This document shows, piece after piece, positions 7,780 through 16,228 of a stretch of DNA of 64,000 nt. The DNA lies in contig NZ_VLLN01000003.1 of assembly GCF_007830735.1 (NCBI RefSeq), positions 62,001 through 126,000 of the forward strand, in the 5' to 3' direction. How positions within the stretch are numbered: the first letter of the stretch is position 1; each line of letters opens with the position of its first letter. The translations under genes and the position numbers were made by a program. The DNA comes from Geobacter argillaceus. GTDB taxonomy: Bacteria > Desulfobacterota > Desulfuromonadia > Geobacterales > DSM-12255. A model generated the notes under the pieces. It made no database searches and was not told where the DNA came from. It was given only the letters and a program-made list of their open reading frames with translations.

Positions 7780-8535
7780 TTACCGGTAGTTGAGATAGAG
7801 CAGTCGCGCGGTGACGGCCAGGACCATCACGATGAAAATCGGCCTGATGAACCCCGTTCCCCGGCGGATGACCAGCTTCGAGCCGACCCGTGCCCCGAGA
7901 AACTGACCGGCTCCCATGACCAGTCCTTCGCGGAACCTGACCTGACCGGCCGCGAGAAACAGCACCAGGGAAACGATATTGCTGGTAAAGTTCATCACTT
8001 TGGTATAGCCGGTGGCCTTGGTCATGTTGTAACCAAGGCCGAGCATGAGGGCGACCACCCAGAACGAGCCGGTGCCCGGGCCGAAAAATCCGTCATAGAA
8101 ACCGATGCTCAGGCCAACCAGCAGATAGAAGGGACCCGCCGGGAAATGCGGAGCGCGGTCCTCGAAACCGAGGCGCGGGGTAAAGAGGGTGTACGCGGCA
8201 ATCACCACCAGGAGCCAGGGGATGAGGTGGCGAAGGAGGTTGGGATCGATGCGTTGCACCGCCCAGACACCAACGGCGGCACCGACGGTGGTGCAGAGAA
8301 TCCCTGTGCGACAGTCACGGAGGTGCACCACTCCGGCCCGCACAAAGTGGAGCATGGCACTGCCGGAACCGAAACTTGACTGCAGCTTGTTGGTACCGAG
8401 GGCTTCGGTGGGAGGTAGTCCGCATCCAAGGAGAACGGGAATGGTGATGAGTCCGCCGCCGCCGGCTATGGAGTCGATGAGCCCGGCGACGAAGGCGGTG
8501 ATAAAGAGAATGCCCAGCAAGGAGTACGTTGCCAT
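7780..8535 (-). CDS. TauE/SafE (TSUP) family anion exporter, YfcA-like
   Basis: 251 aa from ATG 8535; an upstream in-frame start adds 16 polar residues and is less likely. Seven to eight membrane helices. Two family signatures are present: the first half contains LIDSIAGGGGLITIPVLL and EALGTNKLQ, and the second half contains GFYDGFFGPGTGSF, the inverted-repeat counterpart. TSUP proteins move sulfite, sulfonates or related organic anions across the inner membrane. The substrate here is unknown. No neighbouring sulfur gene supports a choice. Confidence 0.85.
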   Translation of the reverse strand: MATYSLLGILFITAFVAGLIDSIAGGGGLITIPVLLGCGLPPTEALGTNKLQSSFGSGSAMLHFVRAGVVHLRDCRTGILCTTVGAAVGVWAVQRIDPNLLRHLIPWLLVVIAAYTLFTPRLGFEDRAPHFPAGPFYLLVGLSIGFYDGFFGPGTGSFWVVALMLGLGYNMTKATGYTKVMNFTSNIVSLVLFLAAGQVRFREGLVMGAGQFLGARVGSKLVIRRGTGFIRPIFIVMVLAVTARLLYLNYR

Positions 8536-8622
8536 CTGCAGCCACCCGAAATGAGATCTGCTGCACGGTAACGCGCCGGACAACGGGATGCAACGGAATT
8601 CTGCCGGACTGACTGCCCCGGT

Positions 8623-10386
8623 TCAGGCGGATTGCCTTAACGGCTCTTGCTGTGGATGTTCAGCATGACCTTTTTCAACCCGTTTGAGTACCGGGATCTT
8701 TTTCAGCACGCTCCGCCGTTTTTGCGGCGTGGCACCCAGATCGTGCTTCTCCATCATGAACCCCATGATCTCGAAATACTGAATAGCATCACGCAGCACC
8801 GTGGCGCAGGATGCCTTGTCAGCCGGCTGTTGGTGCGGCACATAGACGGCAACCCGGCCGCTCTCCGGCATGTGCCAGGCGATATAGATACGGGGCAGGC
8901 CTTCTTCGGCCACGGCGCAGACATATCCACTGCACTTCTGGACCTCACGTCCGATGGGAACCGCCTGAACCGTATTGATGGAAAGGAACACTGCCAGCAC
9001 ATCTACGGATGAGCGGTACGGCACGGTGTCGAGGCCGGCGTCAAGCCCGAACTCTGTCGTGGAATCTGCTCCAGCGGCACTGAACGGGCTCTCGGGGTCC
9101 AGCATCGCCAATGCTTCTTCCGCGCCTGACGATGAAGCATCCGCCTCCTCTTCGTGCAGGTCCTCATGCTCCTGTTCCGGCACCGTCAATGGTGTGCTGG
9201 CAACCGCGGGAGGTGCGACAACATTGTCCCTGTCCGGGGACGGAACAGAGTGCTGCACCGGCAGTGCGCCACCGGCAGCCATCTCGGCCACCATGGCCCG
9301 CAGTTCGGCCCGGAGAGCCGTCTGTTCGCGCTGCGCAACCTGTTCCTGAATCAGCAAGGCCTTGGTCAATCGTTCATTTTCCGCCCGAAGCAAAACAAGC
9401 TCATCGGCACTGGCCGCACGTTCGGCTTTGCGTTCTTCCGCAAGCTGCTCCAGTTCTACCAGGATGAGGCTGTTGTCCTTGGAGAGTTGCGTCAGTTCCA
9501 GGCGCGCCTCCTGTAGCTCGTTCTGTACCTGCTCCAGGTGTGTAAGCGATGCCCTGGCCCCGGCAAGCTCTCCGGCCAGGGCGGCCAATTCGGCATTGGC
9601 AACGCCGGCAGCCGTATCCAGCTCGCTTTGCAGCTTTTCGATCAGGGACTTGTTAATTGCCCGTTCCTCCACCAAGTGGGCCGTCAATGCGGCCGACTCA
9701 GCCTGCAACCCCTCCAGGGCCGCTGCTCCGGCAGCTTTTTCCGCGGTCAGCTGCTGCTCTAGCGCCTCTTTTTCGGCAACGGCCTTTGCCAGAAGTTTCT
9801 GAACCGCAGCCAGCTCGTTTTCCGACTTTTTCGCCGTTGTGTCCCTTGCCGCCAGCGCCTCAGCCAACTCAGACCGGAGCAATGCTATTTGTTCGGGAGC
9901 CACCTGCTCCTTGTGGGGTGCTGTTAAAGGTTTTTCAACCACTGCTGGCTCTATCAATGATTTTTCAACTGGCGGGACCAGATGGAGAAGTTTCTTCTGT
10001 GAAGCTGCCGGTGGACGCATGATCCGCAGACTGCGAATGATCACCTGGCGGATTGCCGCGCTGAAATCGATGTTGACCTTTTCCACGACAAACCCCTTGG
10101 CAGCGACAAACTCATGGGCTTGCGCCAGCAGACGCAGATAATCAGCCGCATCGGTGGGATCGCTATCCGGAGTGTAGACGTGAATCTGCTTGAAGCCCGT
10201 ATCGAGAAATGACACGAAGATGCGCAGTTGCTGCCCCTCTCTGGCAGTACAGATATATGCCTCGCACTGGCGGCCACAAAAGGAAGGGTCATCGGGAACA
10301 ACCGGCGATTTGGACTGAAAGAGTTCGTAGAGGGAAGGTTCGTCGATCTTTACATACTCAACAGAAGGGTTGAAAGAAAACGACAT
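8623..10386 (-). CDS. Coiled-coil protein with duplicated terminal domains, riboswitch-controlled
   Basis: 587 aa, soluble, no signal peptide. Residues about 13-125 and 461-567 look like two copies of one domain. Both contain a C-x-x-Y-x-C motif (CEAYICTARE and CSGYVCAVAE), then R-I followed by hydrophobics, an xVYxP segment with a Pro-x-Asp turn (YTPDSDPTD and YVPHQQPAD), and GFVVEK/GFMMEK near the end. Between them lie a long heptad-rich coiled coil (about 160-370, rich in Ala, Glu and Leu) and an acidic linker (about 380-450). I recognise no named family. The start ATG 10386 has GGAGG 8 nt upstream. The transcript carries a GEMM-I riboswitch and terminator, so expression should respond to a cyclic dinucleotide. 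Confidence 0.8.
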   Translation of the reverse strand: MSFSFNPSVEYVKIDEPSLYELFQSKSPVVPDDPSFCGRQCEAYICTAREGQQLRIFVSFLDTGFKQIHVYTPDSDPTDAADYLRLLAQAHEFVAAKGFVVEKVNIDFSAAIRQVIIRSLRIMRPPAASQKKLLHLVPPVEKSLIEPAVVEKPLTAPHKEQVAPEQIALLRSELAEALAARDTTAKKSENELAAVQKLLAKAVAEKEALEQQLTAEKAAGAAALEGLQAESAALTAHLVEERAINKSLIEKLQSELDTAAGVANAELAALAGELAGARASLTHLEQVQNELQEARLELTQLSKDNSLILVELEQLAEERKAERAASADELVLLRAENERLTKALLIQEQVAQREQTALRAELRAMVAEMAAGGALPVQHSVPSPDRDNVVAPPAVASTPLTVPEQEHEDLHEEEADASSSGAEEALAMLDPESPFSAAGADSTTEFGLDAGLDTVPYRSSVDVLAVFLSINTVQAVPIGREVQKCSGYVCAVAEEGLPRIYIAWHMPESGRVAVYVPHQQPADKASCATVLRDAIQYFEIMGFMMEKHDLGATPQKRRSVLKKIPVLKRVEKGHAEHPQQEPLRQSA

Positions 10387-10430
10387 CGGGCACCTCCACG
10401 GTTGGGGACAACTGGGGTATGAAATAACAA

Positions 10431-10472
10431 AGCCGGGCGCAGGAATATCTTCTGATATTTCGGCACCCGGCT
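10431..10472 (-). terminator. Riboswitch expression-platform terminator
   Basis: On the minus strand AGCCGGG (10472-10466) pairs with CCCGGCT (10437-10431). An inner AATATC/GATATT stem extends the hairpin, and TTGTTATTT follows. The 5' arm is part of the aptamer, so folding of the terminator and of the aptamer compete. Confidence 0.75.
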
Positions 10473-10540
10473 GTCTTCGTGAGACCCTTGGGCTATCCGC
10501 CCCGCCATCGCTGGAGGTTTAGTCTTATCGCTTATCAGTT
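10461..10540 (-). promoter_or_regulatory. GEMM-I cyclic-dinucleotide riboswitch, probable cGAMP type
   Basis: Read on the minus strand, the core shows AGACTAAACC, then a P2 stem CCA-GCGA-TGG capped by a GNRA loop, then GGGCGGATAGCC, then a P3 arm GGGTCT...AGAC, and finally AGCCGGGTGCCG. These are the ordered landmarks of GEMM-I. The usual G at ligand position 20 (AGGC in c-di-GMP versions) is A here (AGAC; plus-strand T10523), the change known for cyclic-AMP-GMP-sensing Geobacter riboswitches (GEMM-Ib). The 3' arm overlaps a terminator, predicting that ligand turns the gene on. Confidence 0.78.
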
Positions 10541-10566
10541 TGATTTCTAAACGCAAATTGTAACGT

Positions 10567-10596
10567 ATCGTACCAAGGGGCTCCCCTAACCGTCAA
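10567..10596 (-). promoter_or_regulatory. Candidate sigma-70 promoter of the riboswitch transcript
   Basis: On the minus strand TTGACG (10596-10591), an 18-bp spacer and TACGAT (10572-10567) are placed so that transcription would begin about 20 nt before the aptamer. Confidence 0.5.
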
Positions 10597-10648
10597 GACA
10601 TCTGGCAAGGTGATCCTGTGACCATGATCACAAACCTGTCGGCACTCG

Positions 10649-10969
10649 TCAATCCTTGCTCAACGCGTTCTTCAAGGTGGTTACCAGGGTACCGACAATG
10701 AAGAAGAACAGTGCTTCAACGGTAAAGTTCCAGTAGTGGAGGGAAGAGCGTAGTTCTGCACCATGGAGGGCATAGTCAGAGGCAATCCTGGTCACCCAGC
10801 TGGCAGAGGCGAGCAACAGGCCGCTCCGGCGACCGCTATACCATGCCACGCCGCTTATCGGGATAAGGTAAAAGATTACCAGGGAATAATCGCCAGTGAA
10901 GTAGTCCACAACCCCGATAATACCAACCAGAAGAAGGCAGCCGATTATCACTGCCAATCGGGTTTTCAT
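10649..10969 (-). CDS. Integral membrane protein resembling a kinase N-terminal sensor region, 106 aa
   Basis: Three or four hydrophobic helices (residues about 5-20, 27-46, 50-65 and 83-105). The pattern VDYFTGDYSLVIFYLIPI, followed by WYSGRRSGLLLASASW, is the same layout seen as the N-terminal membrane module of many Geobacter histidine kinases and diguanylate cyclases. Here the protein ends right after the module (TLKNALSKD), with no output domain. It may be a free-standing sensor module or a truncated relic. Start ATG 10969 has GAGG 8 nt upstream; other ATGs lie at 10975 and 10993. Confidence 0.6.
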   Translation of the reverse strand: MKTRLAVIIGCLLLVGIIGVVDYFTGDYSLVIFYLIPISGVAWYSGRRSGLLLASASWVTRIASDYALHGAELRSSLHYWNFTVEALFFFIVGTLVTTLKNALSKD

Positions 10970-11009
10970 CAGCATAACCTCATATCCTTGCATCTCAAAC
11001 GGTCAGCAC

Positions 11010-11561
11010 TCACGGCCGATTGTGGTCTACACTGCCCCCTGCCCCACTGCCATGCCCGGCCTGTTCGCGGAGACGCTCCCGTGCCGCCCGCTGCTCCTCA
11101 GGAGTCATCTTGTGCCATCGCTCCGTGATAGCCCGACGTTCTTCAGGAGGCAGGCTGTGCCACTCCTCACGCAGGCTGTGCCGTGCTTCGGGCGGAAGTG
11201 CCCGGAACCAGCGAAACCGCTCCCGGACCTTTTCCTGTTCGTCGGGTGGGAGACGACGAAACCTGTCGAACTTGAGCCGGAGCTCTTCCCGCTTCTCCGG
11301 GGGAAGTTCCTGCCACCGCCGGAACCGTTGCCCGGCCTCCCGGCGCTCCTCCGGCGTCATCTGACGCCACCGTTCAACACCTCGTTGCAGACGTTCCTGA
11401 CGTTCAGGGGAAAAGGTGTCCCATTGATCGGCAAACGGTTTCAAGGTGTTCTGTTCTTCGGGTGGCAGGCTTTGCCATGGTATCCGGGCCGGCTCCGCAA
11501 AAACGGTCACCCCCCAAAAAAGCATAATGACAGCCATCGCTACCGACCGGGCGCGCTTCAT
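11010..11561 (-). CDS. DUF3106 protein with repeated LPPEE motifs (periplasmic)
   Basis: 183 aa from ATG 11561, which overlaps the stop of the upstream gene by 4 nt (ATGA). A signal peptide (MKRARSVAMAVIMLFWGVTVFA) precedes the mature chain. That chain is almost entirely made of eight helical units of about 15-18 residues, each opening with [LMF]-[PTS]-P-E-x-[RQ] and containing RxRW or similar. The charge is high and alternating, suggesting extended helical hairpins. DUF3106 proteins occur with a sigma factor and a DUF3619-type protein in other proteobacteria. The arrangement suggests an envelope stress-sensing or buffering role; no biochemical function is known. Confidence 0.8.
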   Translation of the reverse strand: MKRARSVAMAVIMLFWGVTVFAEPARIPWQSLPPEEQNTLKPFADQWDTFSPERQERLQRGVERWRQMTPEERREAGQRFRRWQELPPEKREELRLKFDRFRRLPPDEQEKVRERFRWFRALPPEARHSLREEWHSLPPEERRAITERWHKMTPEEQRAARERLREQAGHGSGAGGSVDHNRP

Positions 11562-11941
11562 CTCTTCACGCCCCCGTGCCCGGCACTGCCGGGCTGGTCG
11601 GCCAGCCACCGATAGAAATCCAGATCCTCGTACAACTCAAGCTGTTCCTGGGCAGAAGCAATCTCCAGCTCATCCAGATTCCTGACCTGCGTGCTGCTGC
11701 GATCTCCTCCATGCCAGATGGAGACGGCAGCAACCAGGACCGCGGCCGTGGCGAATCCGCCGGCAGTGATCCAGCGGGGAACGATGCGATACCTGAACCA
11801 CCCCCCCTGCGGCACCCCGATGGCACGCATCCGTCCATCGCGCAGTCGGCCGACCACCACCGGCGGCAGCCGGTCGGCCTCTTCGTCCAGTCCGCGGACG
11901 ATGGAGCGAATGAAAGTTCCGTCATGTTCATTCTCTCTCAT
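11558..11941 (-). CDS. Single-pass membrane protein of a sigma-factor operon (DUF3619/anti-sigma-like)
   Basis: 127 aa. One membrane helix (ITAGGFATAAVLVAAVSIW, about residues 58-76) separates an N-terminal cytoplasmic part of about 55 residues from an acidic periplasmic tail. ATG 11941 overlaps the sigma-factor stop by 4 nt, and its own stop overlaps the DUF3106 start by 4 nt, so translation of the three genes is coupled. The position and topology are those of an anti-sigma factor, but I see no zinc anti-sigma motif (HxxxCxxC). Assignment to DUF3619 rests on the conserved gene order. Confidence 0.65.
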   Translation of the reverse strand: MRENEHDGTFIRSIVRGLDEEADRLPPVVVGRLRDGRMRAIGVPQGGWFRYRIVPRWITAGGFATAAVLVAAVSIWHGGDRSSTQVRNLDELEIASAQEQLELYEDLDFYRWLADQPGSAGHGGVKR

Positions 11942-12525
11942 GGCCAATACTCCTTCAAAAGCTCTCGTAGCGTGCGCACGGCACGGAAATGATGGGTTTT
12001 TACGCTACCTTCGGAACATCCCATGGCAGAAGCTGTTTCGGCAACATCGAGCCCCTCCCAGGAACGGAGCAGAAACGCCTGTTGCTGGCGAAGCGGGAGC
12101 GCTGCCACCGCCTCACCGATGGCCTTGCCCAATCCTTCTCGTTCCAGGAGGTCTGCCGGGCTCTGGCCGTCGATATCAGGCAGTCCCTCGATCGGGTCAC
12201 TGTCATCGTCTTCTCTGGAGCCCAGGCCGAACCAGGTGCGGAAACGGTTGCGCACCACCGCACGCCGATGACTGTCAGTGATCCGGCTCTGCAAGGTCCG
12301 CTGAAAGAGCACCTGCCACTCGGCTGCCGGCCGATTGCGGTAATTCCTGACAAAAACCAGCATAGCCTCCTGGACGATATCAAGGGCATCCTCTGTCTCT
12401 GCCACCGCATACATGGCCATCCGGAACGCCCGCCGCTCCACCTGTGCCAGGAATTGATTGAGCTCTGCCGCGTTATCCAGCTCCTGCTCCTTTGCACTTT
12501 TGCATAGTTTTAAATTTAAACGCAC
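11938..12525 (-). CDS. Sigma-70 family (ECF-type) RNA polymerase sigma factor
   Basis: 195 aa. Region 2 is visible at about residues 25-95 (RAFRMAMYAVAETEDALDIV and the following QEAMLVFVRNY). Region 4 is at about 135-190 (AVAALPLRQQQAFLLRSWEG, then the helix-turn-helix VAETASAMGCSEGSVKTHHF). The two are joined by an acidic linker, with no region 3, as in ECF sigma factors. The GTG start at 12525 is the only one that keeps region 2 whole; its ribosome binding site is modest. It heads a three-gene coupled operon with the single-pass membrane protein and the DUF3106 protein. Target promoters are unknown; autoregulation is usual for such factors. Confidence 0.85.
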   Translation of the reverse strand: MRLNLKLCKSAKEQELDNAAELNQFLAQVERRAFRMAMYAVAETEDALDIVQEAMLVFVRNYRNRPAAEWQVLFQRTLQSRITDSHRRAVVRNRFRTWFGLGSREDDDSDPIEGLPDIDGQSPADLLEREGLGKAIGEAVAALPLRQQQAFLLRSWEGLDVAETASAMGCSEGSVKTHHFRAVRTLRELLKEYWP

Positions 12526-12566
12526 CAGTGCCCTGCCGGTTGACCGGAAATCTTTTTGTCACAGAT

Positions 12567-13949
12567 TCAGAACTCGGCATGCCGCGGTGTTCTGGGGAAC
12601 GGGATCACATCGCGGATATTCTCCATCCCGGTGAGATACATGAGCAACCGCTCGAAACCGAGCCCGAAACCGGCATGGGGGCAGGACCCCCAGCGCCGGG
12701 AGTCCAGATACCACCAGAGACCGGTCGGATCGATCCCTGCCTCCGCCATCCGTGCCTCCAAGAGGTCGAGCCGCTCTTCCCGCTGGCTGCCGCCAATGAT
12801 CTCCCCCACCTTGGGCACCAGCAGGTCCATGGCGGCCACGGTCCTGTTGTCGTTGTTCCGGCGCATGTAGAACGCCTTGATCTCCTTGGGATAGTTGACG
12901 ATAAAGACCGGTCCCTTCACCACCTGCTCGGTGAGGTACCGTTCGTGCTCCGATTGGAGGTCGAGCCCCCACTCGACAGGGAACGAGAAGGAAATCGGCG
13001 CCTTTTTCAGCTGCTCGATCGCCTCGGTGTACTCCATCATGGCAAAGGAAGAATCAGCAACCTGCCGGACCCGTTCAATCAGCCCCTTGTCGATATGGTC
13101 ATTGAAAAAGGCCAGATCATCGTGACACTCGTCCAGTACGTGGCGGCAGAGATAGCGGAAGAACTCCTCGGCCAGCCGGGCATCGTCCTGCAGATCGGCA
13201 AAGGCCATCTCCGGTTCGATCATCCAGAACTCGGCCGCATGGCGGGAGGTGTTGGAATTTTCAGCCCGGAACGTGGGACCGAAGGTATAGATGTCGCTGA
13301 AGGCCAGGGCATACAGTTCCCCTTCCAGCTGGCCGCTCACCGTGAGCCCGGTGGCCTGGCCGAAGAAGTCGGCACTGTAATCCACCCGGCCCCCTACCAG
13401 CGGCGGTTTGTCCAGCGGCAGGGTGGTGACCCGGAACAGCTCGCCGGCCCCTTCGCAGTCGTTGCCGGTGATGATCGGGGTGTGGACGTAGAGAAAACCA
13501 TGCTCGCTAAAGAATCTATGAATCGCCTGGGCCAGGGAGGAGCGCACCCGGAACACCGCGCCAAAGGTGTTCGTACGGGGCCGCAGGTGGGCGATGGTCC
13601 GCAGGTACTCCATGGTATGGCGTTTTTTCTGGAGCGGATAGCTGTCGTCGCTCGGGCCGATGACCCGGACCTCCTCTGCAGCGAGCTCCACTGCCTGACC
13701 CGCCGCCGGCGACGGCACCACCCGTCCCCGGACGGCAATGGCACTCCCGGTCCCGAGCCGGCAGATCTCGTCAAAATTGGCCAAAGAAGGCCCGGCAACC
13801 ACCTGCAGACTCCCGAAGCAGGAACCGTCGTTCAGGGCAATGAACGCCACCTCCTTGCCGCACCTTACGGTCCGCGCCCATCCCCGTACCTCCAGCGCCG
13901 TTTCCGGCCCGCTCGCCAGCGCCTGCTTCACCCGAACCCGCTTGTACAT
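12567..13949 (-). CDS. asnS: Asparaginyl-tRNA synthetase
   Basis: 460 aa from ATG 13949 (CGGAG 6 nt upstream; an in-frame GTG lies 15 nt earlier). The N-terminal OB-fold anticodon domain (about residues 10-105) is followed by the class II catalytic core. Motif 2 reads [21 protein letters not shown] (given as [11 protein letters not shown] then EFWMIEPE), and motif 3 is near the C-terminus ([15 protein letters not shown]). The C-terminal [12 protein letters not shown] is typical of AsnRS and distinguishes it from AspRS. It charges tRNA-Asn with asparagine in the cytoplasm. It is a single gene with no T-box leader visible. Confidence 0.95.
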   Translation of the reverse strand: MYKRVRVKQALASGPETALEVRGWARTVRCGKEVAFIALNDGSCFGSLQVVAGPSLANFDEICRLGTGSAIAVRGRVVPSPAAGQAVELAAEEVRVIGPSDDSYPLQKKRHTMEYLRTIAHLRPRTNTFGAVFRVRSSLAQAIHRFFSEHGFLYVHTPIITGNDCEGAGELFRVTTLPLDKPPLVGGRVDYSADFFGQATGLTVSGQLEGELYALAFSDIYTFGPTFRAENSNTSRHAAEFWMIEPEMAFADLQDDARLAEEFFRYLCRHVLDECHDDLAFFNDHIDKGLIERVRQVADSSFAMMEYTEAIEQLKKAPISFSFPVEWGLDLQSEHERYLTEQVVKGPVFIVNYPKEIKAFYMRRNNDNRTVAAMDLLVPKVGEIIGGSQREERLDLLEARMAEAGIDPTGLWWYLDSRRWGSCPHAGFGLGFERLLMYLTGMENIRDVIPFPRTPRHAEF

Positions 13950-14015
13950 GGCATACTCCGTCACTTCAGAATTGCTGCCATTCTAGCACAGACAGCCGCA
14001 GGAACAAGAGCCGGG

Positions 14016-14044
14016 TTGACCCCATCCCGCCCCTGCGCTATAGT
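14016..14044 (+). promoter_or_regulatory. Strong candidate sigma-70 promoter, near-leaderless
   Basis: TTGACC (14016-14021), a 17-bp spacer and TATAGT (14039-14044) lie so close to ATG 14056 that the transcript would begin only about 5 nt before the start codon. Confidence 0.6.
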
Positions 14045-14055
14045 TTTGCCAACCT

Positions 14056-14436
14056 ATGCGCATCATCTTTTTCTTATTATTCATAGTGCAGACAGTTATC
14101 GCTACGGGCGTCAGCGCGGCCCCTTCGGCGAAGAACTTCGGCGGCGTCGGGATCGACGGTGTTCCGCAGGCCGACGGACAGATCGTTGTCAGGCAACTGG
14201 TGGCCGGCGGTCCGGCCCATCAGGCGGGCATAAAGGCTGGCGACATCATCACCCACATAGACGGCAAACCAACCAAGGGAAACGATTTCAGGCAACTGGT
14301 CGACCATCGGCTCCGGGGACGGTCCGGCACCCCCGTCACCCTGAAGATCCATCGCCCTGGAGAAACGAAACCGCATACCGTCACGCTGATCCGGCGCCAG
14401 CTGATGATCGGCAACGTAAAGGAGAATCCGAGATGA
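14056..14436 (+). CDS. Secreted single PDZ-domain protein
   Basis: 126 aa. A signal peptide (MRIIFFLLFIVQTVIATG, cleavage after VSAA) precedes one PDZ domain at about residues 28-118. The domain shows the ligand-groove region VGIDGVP, the typical GGPAHQAGIKAGDIITHIDG strand-loop and a final beta strand HTVTLIRRQ. No protease domain is attached. PDZ modules bind C-terminal tails of periplasmic proteins. The stop overlaps the ATG of a periplasmic glutaredoxin-like protein (ATGA), which implies coupled expression and perhaps joint action on envelope proteins. Confidence 0.8.
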   Translation: MRIIFFLLFIVQTVIATGVSAAPSAKNFGGVGIDGVPQADGQIVVRQLVAGGPAHQAGIKAGDIITHIDGKPTKGNDFRQLVDHRLRGRSGTPVTLKIHRPGETKPHTVTLIRRQLMIGNVKENPR

Positions 14437-14816
14437 CAAAAATTCTGATCGCCGCCACATTTCTGCTCTTCACCGCTACCGTCACCACCGCCGCCGGGCC
14501 GGCCTCGACCGATGCCCCCCAGAGCCCCATCAATCCGGCTGCGCCAGTCAAGCTGCAGTATCCGAAGATCGTTCTCTACTCGACCTCCTGGTGTCCCCAC
14601 TGCCGCCAGGCCAAGGAATACATGACCAGCAACAACATACCGTTCATAAACAAGGATGTAGAGCTCGACGACAGTGCCATGAACGAACTGATCAATAAGT
14701 ACAAGAGCCAGGGGGTGCCGGTCATCGTGCTCGGCAACGACGAAAAGGTGCTAAAGGGATTTGACGAACAGAGATTCAAGAAGGCCGTGGAGGAGTTGCA
14801 GGGGAAGAAGAAGTAG
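14433..14816 (+). CDS. Periplasmic glutaredoxin-like protein
   Basis: 127 aa. ATG 14433 overlaps the PDZ gene stop; AAAGGAG lies 10 nt upstream. A signal peptide (MTKILIAATFLLFTATVTTA) leads to a thioredoxin-fold domain. It has the redox motif WCPHC (about residues 50-54), the cis-proline loop GVPVIVLG (about 94-101) and a C-terminal helix ending EELQGKKK. This resembles NrdH/glutaredoxin but with an export signal, so disulfide exchange in the periplasm is likely. The partner protein is unknown. A strong bidirectional terminator follows. Confidence 0.85.
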   Translation: MTKILIAATFLLFTATVTTAAGPASTDAPQSPINPAAPVKLQYPKIVLYSTSWCPHCRQAKEYMTSNNIPFINKDVELDDSAMNELINKYKSQGVPVIVLGNDEKVLKGFDEQRFKKAVEELQGKKK

Positions 14817-14833
14817 CTGCATCTCCTGCTTTC

Positions 14834-14880
14834 AGCGAAAAAACGGGATGAGCCACATCGGCCCATCCCGTTTTTTCGCT
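14834..14880. terminator. Strong bidirectional terminator
   Basis: A 17-bp stem (14834-14850 with 14864-14880) ends in GAAAAAA on one side and TTTTTTC on the other. It separates the convergent glutaredoxin and metY genes. Confidence 0.92.
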
Positions 14881-14893
14881 ATAACGGTGCCCT

Positions 14894-16180
14894 TTACTGC
14901 TGCGAAGCCTGCAGCGCCTGGTCGATGTCGGCAATAATGTCGCTGATATCTTCAAGGCCGATGGAGAGCCGGATGAAGTCGGCCGTCACCCCGGTGGAGA
15001 CCTGCTCCTCCTCACTCAACTGCTGGTGGGTGGTGGAGGCGGGATGGATCACCAGCGACTTGGCGTCGCCGATGTTGGCCAGATGGGAGAGCAGCTTTAC
15101 GTTGTCGATGAACTTCTTTCCGGCCTCCATTCCCCCCTTGATGCCGAAGCCGATGATTGCGCCGGTCCCTTTGGGGAGGTATTTCTCTGCCCGGCCATGG
15201 TCACGGTGGCTGGCGAGCCCGGCGTAGTTGACCCACGACACCAGGGGATGCTTCTCCAGCCAGGTTGCCACGGCCTTGGCGTTCTCCACGTGGCGCGGCA
15301 TCCGCACATGAAGGGTCTCCAGCCCCTGGAGGAACTGGAAGGCGTTGAAGGGGGAGAGGCAGGCTCCCATGTCGCGCAGCAGGGTCACTCGCATCTTGAG
15401 GATGTAGGAGAGGTTTCCCAGGGCCTCCCAGTACTTGAGGCCATGGTACGAGGGATCGGACTCGGTGAATTCGGGAAACCGGCCGTTGTTCCAGGGGAAC
15501 TTGCCGCCGTCCACCACGGCGCCACCGATGCTCGTACCGTGACCACAGATGAACTTGGTGAGCGAGTAGACGACAATATCGGCACCGTGATCCAGGGGGC
15601 GGAACAGGTACGGCGTGGTCACCGTGTTGTCCACGATAAAGGGGATGCCGGCCCCATGGGCGACCTTGGCGATCCCCTCGAAGTCGTCCACGTTGTTCTT
15701 CGGGTTCCCCACCGACTCGGTATAGACCAGCCGGGTCTTGTCGTCTATCGCCTTCCGGAAATTCTCCGGATCCGAGGAGTCGACGAATTTCACCTCGATC
15801 CCCAGTCTGGGAAGGGTGTAGTGAAACAGGTTGTAGGTGCCGCCATAGAGATAGCTGGTGGAAACGATGTTGTCCCCGGCCTTGGCGATATTGAGCACCG
15901 CATAGGTAGTGGCCGCCTGACCGGAGGCGACCGCCAGGCCGCCGACACCGCCATCAAGCTGCGCCAGACGGTTCTCCAGCACATCGGTGGTCGGATTCAT
16001 CAGCCGCGTGTAGATATTGCCCGGTTCCTTGAGGCCGAACAGGTTGGCCGCATGCTCCGAACTCCTGAACACATAGGAGGAGGTCTGGTAGATGGGGACT
16101 GCCCGGGACAGGGTTGTGCCATCCGGCGTCTGTCCGGCATGGAGGGCCAGGGTGTCGAACTTCAGTGTGCTGTCAGCCAT
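14894..16180 (-). CDS. metY: O-acetylhomoserine sulfhydrylase (aminocarboxypropyltransferase)
   Basis: 428 aa, the normal length for MetY. It is a PLP enzyme of the Cys/Met metabolism family that makes homocysteine (or methionine-pathway thiols) from O-acetylhomoserine and sulfide. The PLP lysine is Lys209 in [10 protein letters not shown]. Other signatures are [15 protein letters not shown] and the C-terminal [14 protein letters not shown], which is diagnostic for the MetY branch over MetB/MetC. GGAG precedes ATG 16180. A promoter is visible upstream. No SAM riboswitch or T-box fits in the 87-bp leader. Confidence 0.93.
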   Translation of the reverse strand: MADSTLKFDTLALHAGQTPDGTTLSRAVPIYQTSSYVFRSSEHAANLFGLKEPGNIYTRLMNPTTDVLENRLAQLDGGVGGLAVASGQAATTYAVLNIAKAGDNIVSTSYLYGGTYNLFHYTLPRLGIEVKFVDSSDPENFRKAIDDKTRLVYTESVGNPKNNVDDFEGIAKVAHGAGIPFIVDNTVTTPYLFRPLDHGADIVVYSLTKFICGHGTSIGGAVVDGGKFPWNNGRFPEFTESDPSYHGLKYWEALGNLSYILKMRVTLLRDMGACLSPFNAFQFLQGLETLHVRMPRHVENAKAVATWLEKHPLVSWVNYAGLASHRDHGRAEKYLPKGTGAIIGFGIKGGMEAGKKFIDNVKLLSHLANIGDAKSLVIHPASTTHQQLSEEEQVSTGVTADFIRLSIGLEDISDIIADIDQALQASQQ

Positions 16181-16228
16181 AATAACGTCTCCTTCACGAT
16201 AGTATTTCCCGACTTTGTGAGTAAATAA

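Noticed and set aside
12492-14816. A 774-residue plus-strand open frame
   Set aside because: It is antisense to asnS over most of its length. Only its last 127 codons, with their own ribosome binding site and signal peptide, form a real gene (the glutaredoxin).
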